A stretch of 64,000 nucleotides of DNA from Mortierella alpina (Eukaryota > Mortierellomycota > Mortierellomycetes > Mortierellales > Mortierellaceae): contig JANATF010000009.1 in assembly GCA_029449245.1 (NCBI GenBank), forward strand, positions 186,001 to 250,000, in the 5' to 3' direction. This document shows positions 60,301 to 64,000 of this stretch, one piece after another. The first letter of the stretch is position 1. Every line of letters begins with the position of its first letter. A program made the translations under genes and the position numbers. The notes under the pieces were generated by a model, which searched no databases, had not been told where the DNA came from, and saw nothing but the letters and a program-made list of their open reading frames with translations.

Positions 60301-61079
60301 CAAGGTGAAAGAAGACGTAAAAAAAGTAAGGAGAGAGACAACCATCAGAAAAACAAAACTGTATGCGAGCAGACCACATCGGGTAAAAAGGACTTACACG
60401 GTGCGTTGCTTGATGTTGGACACCCCTTTTCCAAACACCTGTACAGTTTCTTTGTTCACGTCGGGTCGATCATGCATCACCTAAGTTTTTGCACATAAAG
60501 TAAGCCATAGCCACACACCCACAAAAGCCAGTTAGCAGGAAAGCGTATGTTGTTGAGACAAGTGAGAAAAAAAAGTGCGACAAATGAAGAACTACCCGGC
60601 GAATGACATAAAAAAAATGAGGGGGGTGAGAGGGAAGGAGAGAGATAGGAGCACATTACCACTGGTTCGACCATCTTGATGCCTTTGATCTGCTTCAAGA
60701 TATCCTGTAAGACACTTTCATCCCGAACCATGAGCGATACAGCATTCAACGAGTCCCAGAACTCGTGTCGCAGTGTGATCCCCGGATGGGTCTCCACCAA
60801 CTCCAAGAAATGGACCTGTTGAGCAAATTGATCATGAAAGTCGATCCAGTACGCGTTTTCGAGAGCATTCTCGACCAGCTCCTTTGCGCGGATGATCGGC
60901 TCTTGAAACTGTGGATGATGATGTTTGTAACCGCCCACGGTCGAGCCACGATCAGAAATAACCTTGACGTGTTCGAGGACATTGGACAGTCGTTGCGCGT
61001 TGACGGCCCATGGAGAGAGGGCGACAAGTGAGAGAAGGAAGACGAGGGCCGTGGATGGGGTCGGCTTCAAAGACCTCAT
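57377..61079 (-). CDS. Secreted subtilisin-like serine protease with PA-domain insert (S8, Vpr-like)
   Basis: Six exons: 61079..60660, 60480..60398, 60297..60201, 60040..59860, 59738..58759, 58660..57377; phases agree; 1014 aa. Extracellular endopeptidase. Visible: signal peptide [21 protein letters not shown]...NA; an inhibitor-I9-like propeptide (to ~165); and the catalytic residues D194 (GIIDSGID), H239 (GHGTHVAG), N330 (AAMGNEG) and S598 (LSGTSMATP). A protease-associated domain sits between Asn and Ser (~410-545; [20 protein letters not shown]). After the catalytic domain come Fn3-like strands ([19 protein letters not shown]) and a long C-terminal region. Odd: a His/Asp run (~380-403, HHHHDHHH then Asp8) just before the PA domain. 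All active-site residues are intact. Divergent from RRP43. Confidence 0.95.
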
Positions 61080-61780
61080 CTTGCCGAGTGGTGAACGAAG
61101 AGTGATTGAGGGGTGAGAAAATCCTGAGTGCGGACACGGTGGGTTTTTTGCGAGTGCCGAGAAAAGCTGATCGCGTCTGGGGCTTCTTGGAGGACTGGGA
61201 AGAGGAGAAAAAAAGAAGAAAAGAGGGAAAAGAGAGAGGTGTTGAGAGTCGACTATATTGTGCCCCCCTCTTGCCGTTCTCGAGCCACCCTTTTTTCCCT
61301 CTCCTCTGTGCTACGTCTACCTCGTGTGTGCCCAGTCTTTGGACGTTGAAGCCCTAAGCAAATTTTCAACGGCTCGCCTTCAGCTTGCTCGCGTTAGCGT
61401 GAGATGGAACGTTTCCCTTTGAGGGGTGTCTTTTTTTTCTTGCTATTGAACCCTTTTTTTCGCATTGTTCCATATTCCAGCACACCCGCGTTGGGTGTCT
61501 ACCGCGTCATTGTCCCACTGGCCCACGCGATGCTGCGTACAAGACGAGAAAGGTACAGCCGTGTCATCGCCCCGCGAACGCAGTTGCCCGTATATCACGT
61601 GCGTGTAGAAGCAGGCCAGCGCTAGAGCAGTCCAGCATTTTTTCACAACAAACCGCACTCCATCAACACTCTTCAACACCGACACACCGACACAACACGC
61701 CAGGAAGCAAACAGCAATCGCCAAAAGCCATAGAGCAACAACCAGACACGAGAAACGACAGGCAGAAATAGAAGAACGCC
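61080..61780. promoter_or_regulatory. Divergent promoter region, subtilisin / RRP43
   Basis: 701 nt between ATGs. GA-rich on the plus strand near 61195-61240 (subtilisin leader) and CACC/ACAC-rich near 61670-61780 (RRP43 leader). No gene seen, and no clear TATA box. Confidence 0.45.
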
Positions 61781-62509
61781 ATGGCCGCATTAGAATCCAC
61801 ATCCACCAACCCAGCAGCTACGTCGCCCGCATTCACATTCTCGGCGTCCACATTCCAAAAGCTACACCCAACAGAGTTCTTCCGCAAGTTTTCTTCACAA
61901 GGAGTGCGACCCGACGGACGTCTGCTCAACGCCTTCCGTCCCACCACAGTGCACTATGGCGTCATCACCACCGCCAACGGATCGGCCATGGTCCGCATCG
62001 GAGGCACCACCGTCGTCTGTGGCGTGAAGGCCGAGGTCGCAGAGCCCAAGCTGCACACACCAGATCAAGGATACTTTGGTAAGAAGATAACTAAACGATC
62101 TCTAGGCTACGCTACTACGACTCGATCACAACCTTCCAGTGGATTGACCACTTCTTTTTTTTTGTGTGTCGTTTTACAGTGCCCAATGTGGATCTGTCCC
62201 CTATCTGCTCCAGCTCCTTCACACCAGGTCCTCCTGGCGCACAGGCACAGGTGGTGTCCGAGTCCATCGACCGCGTCCTGAAGGAGAGCAAAGTCTTGGA
62301 TCTGAAGGATCTCTGCATCGAGGAAGGAAAGGCTGTCTGGGCATTATGGGTCGATGTCGTCTGTGTCAGCTACGACGGAAACATCTATGATGCTGCCCTC
62401 ACCGCCATCATGGCTGCCTTGGCAAATGGTAATATTATACCCAGAAAAAAAGAACAAGAAAAAGATGAAGAAAAGAAAAAAAGAACAGTTCCATTAACCA
62501 TTCAAGAAT

Positions 62510-62543
<34 letters not shown>

Positions 62544-62910
62544 ACACACACACATATACAAATTAGTCCGCATTCGCAAACCAACATACGACGAGGGCGT
62601 GGTCAAAGTCTCGGGCGCAGAGAACCTCCATGACGACAACTCGTTCAAGCTGAAGCTGGCTCGGACGCCCTTGAGCGCCAGCTTTGCACTTTTCGATACC
62701 TCGCTGACCTTGCTGGCCGATCCCAACGACTCGGAAGAATCCATCTCGGAGGGCTCCATCTCTATCACCATGGATGAACATGGCCAGCTCTGTGCGGTCT
62801 CAAAGATCGGAGCCGGCTCCACTTCACAGAGTCTGCTCAAGCAATGCATAGACCGAACTCGGGAGCGAACCATGGAGCTTCGCACCATCATGAGCCAACA
62901 GCAACAATAA
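61781..62910 (+). CDS. RRP43: Exosome core subunit RRP43 (EXOSC8), RNase PH-like
   Basis: Three exons, 61781..62078, 62180..62428 and 62567..62910, both introns phase 1; 296 aa, close to the family length. Catalytically inactive RNase PH-fold member of the nine-subunit exosome ring that channels RNA for 3'-5' decay in nucleus and cytoplasm. Visible: FQKLHPTEFFRKFSSQGVRPDGR (family N-terminal signature), VRIGGTTVVCGVKAEV, VPNVDLSPICSSSFTPGPPG, the central DLCIEEGKAVWALWVDVVCVSYDGNIYDAALTAIMAAL, and the C-terminal half with FALFDTSLTLLADPNDSEESISEGSISI. Intron 2 holds a CT microsatellite just before the acceptor. Convergent with the helicase gene, 121 nt between stops. Confidence 0.95.
62513..62552 (+). 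repeat. CT/CA microsatellite in RRP43 intron 2
   Basis: About 30 nt of CT units followed by CACACA, ending ~14 nt before the acceptor at 62565-62566. Serves as an exceptionally regular polypyrimidine tract. Confidence 0.9.
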
Positions 62911-63031
62911 AACACGCACATCTCTTTTTTTTTTTCTCTATGTATTCTCTGCAAAGACTTCTTGCTGGAGCCATTGCGACAGTGTATATTTGTAACTACA
63001 TGCAAAATGCACCTTGGTGCTGCGCTTCTAC

Positions 63032-64000
63032 TCAAAACCAACTCTGTTGACTGCCACCGGGACCTTGTCCGCCGTTCGTTGTCCACATCTCTCTCGGGTC
63101 CTGACTAGGTGGCATCATGGGAGGTGCGTGGAGAGGGTGCGCCGAATGTCCATGCGCATGTCCATGGTGACCACCGCCATATCCATGAGACCCAGAAGAG
63201 TATCCAGCCCTGCTTCCAGGTCGGCTGCTGTTGTTGCTGTGGCTGCTCGGGGTGTAATACGATGCACCACCGCCGCCACCACCGTAGGCTCTCGAGCTGG
63301 TGGGGAAGGGCAGATGTTGCTGCGAAGAGTGTCCAGAGTGTTGACCCATGGCCGAGTTGCGACCGCTGTTATTGCCACTTCCGTATCCGCTGTTATAGCC
63401 ACTTCCTCCACCGGCATAGTGAGACGACCCAGAATGGCCATGATGTCCTCCACTATAGGTGTTGTTGCCCGCCATCATCTCCTCATCCGAATTCTGCAGC
63501 AAATCCACCAGGCCTTCGACCAAGCGGACCATCGCAGGCTGGTCCAGCCAGTCCTTGCCCGACTCGATCGCCTGGCTCAAGAGTCCATCAATGTCCATGT
63601 CCGAGTACAAGTCCTCGTTTTGACCCAAGTCCAGACCGACACCGTAGTATCCGAGTTGAGGCGAGGGCGTCGACCGGTTGCTGTCATTGTAGCCATTGTG
63701 TCCATTGCCGCTCTTGAGCTGCTGCTGGTGGCGACCCTGCTGCTGGGAGCTGTTGCGACTCTTGTGATCCAAAATCAAAAACATCTTCTCGAATCCGTCG
63801 TTCATCAACTCCCGCAGCGACTTCAGTGTCCGGATGGTCCGCTCAGACCCGTTGAACTTCCACCAGTCATCGACCACGAGCTGATTGTATCCGACAGACT
63901 CGATATCGTTTTCACCCGCAAATAGCAAAATCGAGATGGGGTCCAGACGCGTGGTGTTGCGCAAAAAGATCTGCGTCTCTCCAGTCCGCACCTTGGTCGA
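63032..64000 (-). CDS. C-terminal end of a DEAH-type RNA helicase, 5' part beyond window
   Basis: Open to the right edge; 322 residues are visible in one exon. The first ~80 residues (STKVRTGETQIFLRNTTRLDPISILLFAG...LVVDDWWKFNGSERTIRTLKSLRELMNDGFEKMF) match the OB-fold end of DHX9/DHX36-like helicases, where a segment of the form (K/R)T...(I/V)(F/Y)LR(D/N)xTxxxPxxxLLF precedes a Trp-containing strand (family pattern from memory). After that the chain is low complexity: Gln-rich, then repeated Gly/Ser/Tyr/His segments ([33 protein letters not shown]), an RGG/FG-like tail that could favour RNA binding or condensates. Motor motifs lie outside the window, so the helicase call is inference. Confidence 0.65.
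   Translation of the reverse strand, partial: STKVRTGETQIFLRNTTRLDPISILLFAGENDIESVGYNQLVVDDWWKFNGSERTIRTLKSLRELMNDGFEKMFLILDHKSRNSSQQQGRHQQQLKSGNGHNGYNDSNRSTPSPQLGYYGVGLDLGQNEDLYSDMDIDGLLSQAIESGKDWLDQPAMVRLVEGLVDLLQNSDEEMMAGNNTYSGGHHGHSGSSHYAGGGSGYNSGYGSGNNSGRNSAMGQHSGHSSQQHLPFPTSSRAYGGGGGGASYYTPSSHSNNSSRPGSRAGYSSGSHGYGGGHHGHAHGHSAHPLHAPPMMPPSQDPREMWTTNGGQGPGGSQQSWF

Overview
The window is eukaryotic nuclear DNA from a filamentous fungus. I infer an early-diverging (Mucoromycota, probably Mortierella-type) genome. The fungal call rests on a fungalysin M36 protease, an Msc2-type zinc transporter, an Efm5-type methyltransferase, a fungal bestrophin-like channel, and transcription factors full of Gln, His and Ser runs. 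Most introns are short (about 55-140 nt), with GTAAG-type donors and phase-consistent junctions; a few reach 440-810 nt. The lineage call is inference. Gene-free DNA is extensive and rich in purine/pyrimidine tracts, minisatellites and A/T homopolymers of 20-26 nt. I found no rRNA, convincing tRNA, CRISPR array or intact transposon.

Layout: 0.2-2.2 kb, C2H2 zinc-finger gene (minus, runs off the left edge). 2.2-8.5 kb, gene-free with traces of decayed coding sequence. 8.5-9.5, secreted GPI-type protein (+). 9.8-12.5, coiled-coil Gln-rich protein (-). 14.2-17.1, bHLH-zipper transcription factor (-). 17.1-23.2, gene-free. 23.2-26.3, F-box/LRR-like protein (+). 26.6-29.1 (or beyond), receptor-like pseudokinase (-). 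32.5-35.6, Msc2/ZnT5-like zinc transporter (+). 35.7-37.9, mitochondrial tRNA 2-thiouridylase (-). 38.2-39.0, Efm5-like eEF1A methyltransferase (+). 39.2-40.6, Rab32-like GTPase (-). 42.5-45.0, fungalysin (+). 45.5-47.7, F-box/WD40 protein (+). 47.9-49.8, bestrophin-like channel (-). 51.8-52.4, LTO1 (+). 53.9-57.2, unrecognised acidic-tailed protein (+). 57.4-61.1, secreted subtilisin with a PA-domain insert (-). 61.8-62.9, exosome subunit RRP43 (+). 63.0-64.0, end of a DEAH-type helicase (-).

All multi-exon models were assembled by hand from donor/acceptor dinucleotides and phase agreement, so exon coordinates are stated in each entry. Several genes serve translation or RNA biology (tRNA thiolation, eEF1A methylation, Fe-S loading of the ribosome-recycling factor through LTO1, exosome, helicase). 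Two encode secreted proteases, and others act in membrane transport or ubiquitin-type adaptor roles. There is no operon-like cluster. Neighbours are mostly convergent with short gaps (87-360 nt) or divergent from shared promoters, of which the 224-bp thiouridylase/methyltransferase promoter is the tightest.

The most unusual items are the receptor-like pseudokinase that lacks both catalytic aspartates, the unrecognised 967-aa protein, homopolymer-A tracts abutting one start and one stop codon exactly, and a GGACAGCAA minisatellite in the same sense orientation in the upstream regions of two unrelated genes.
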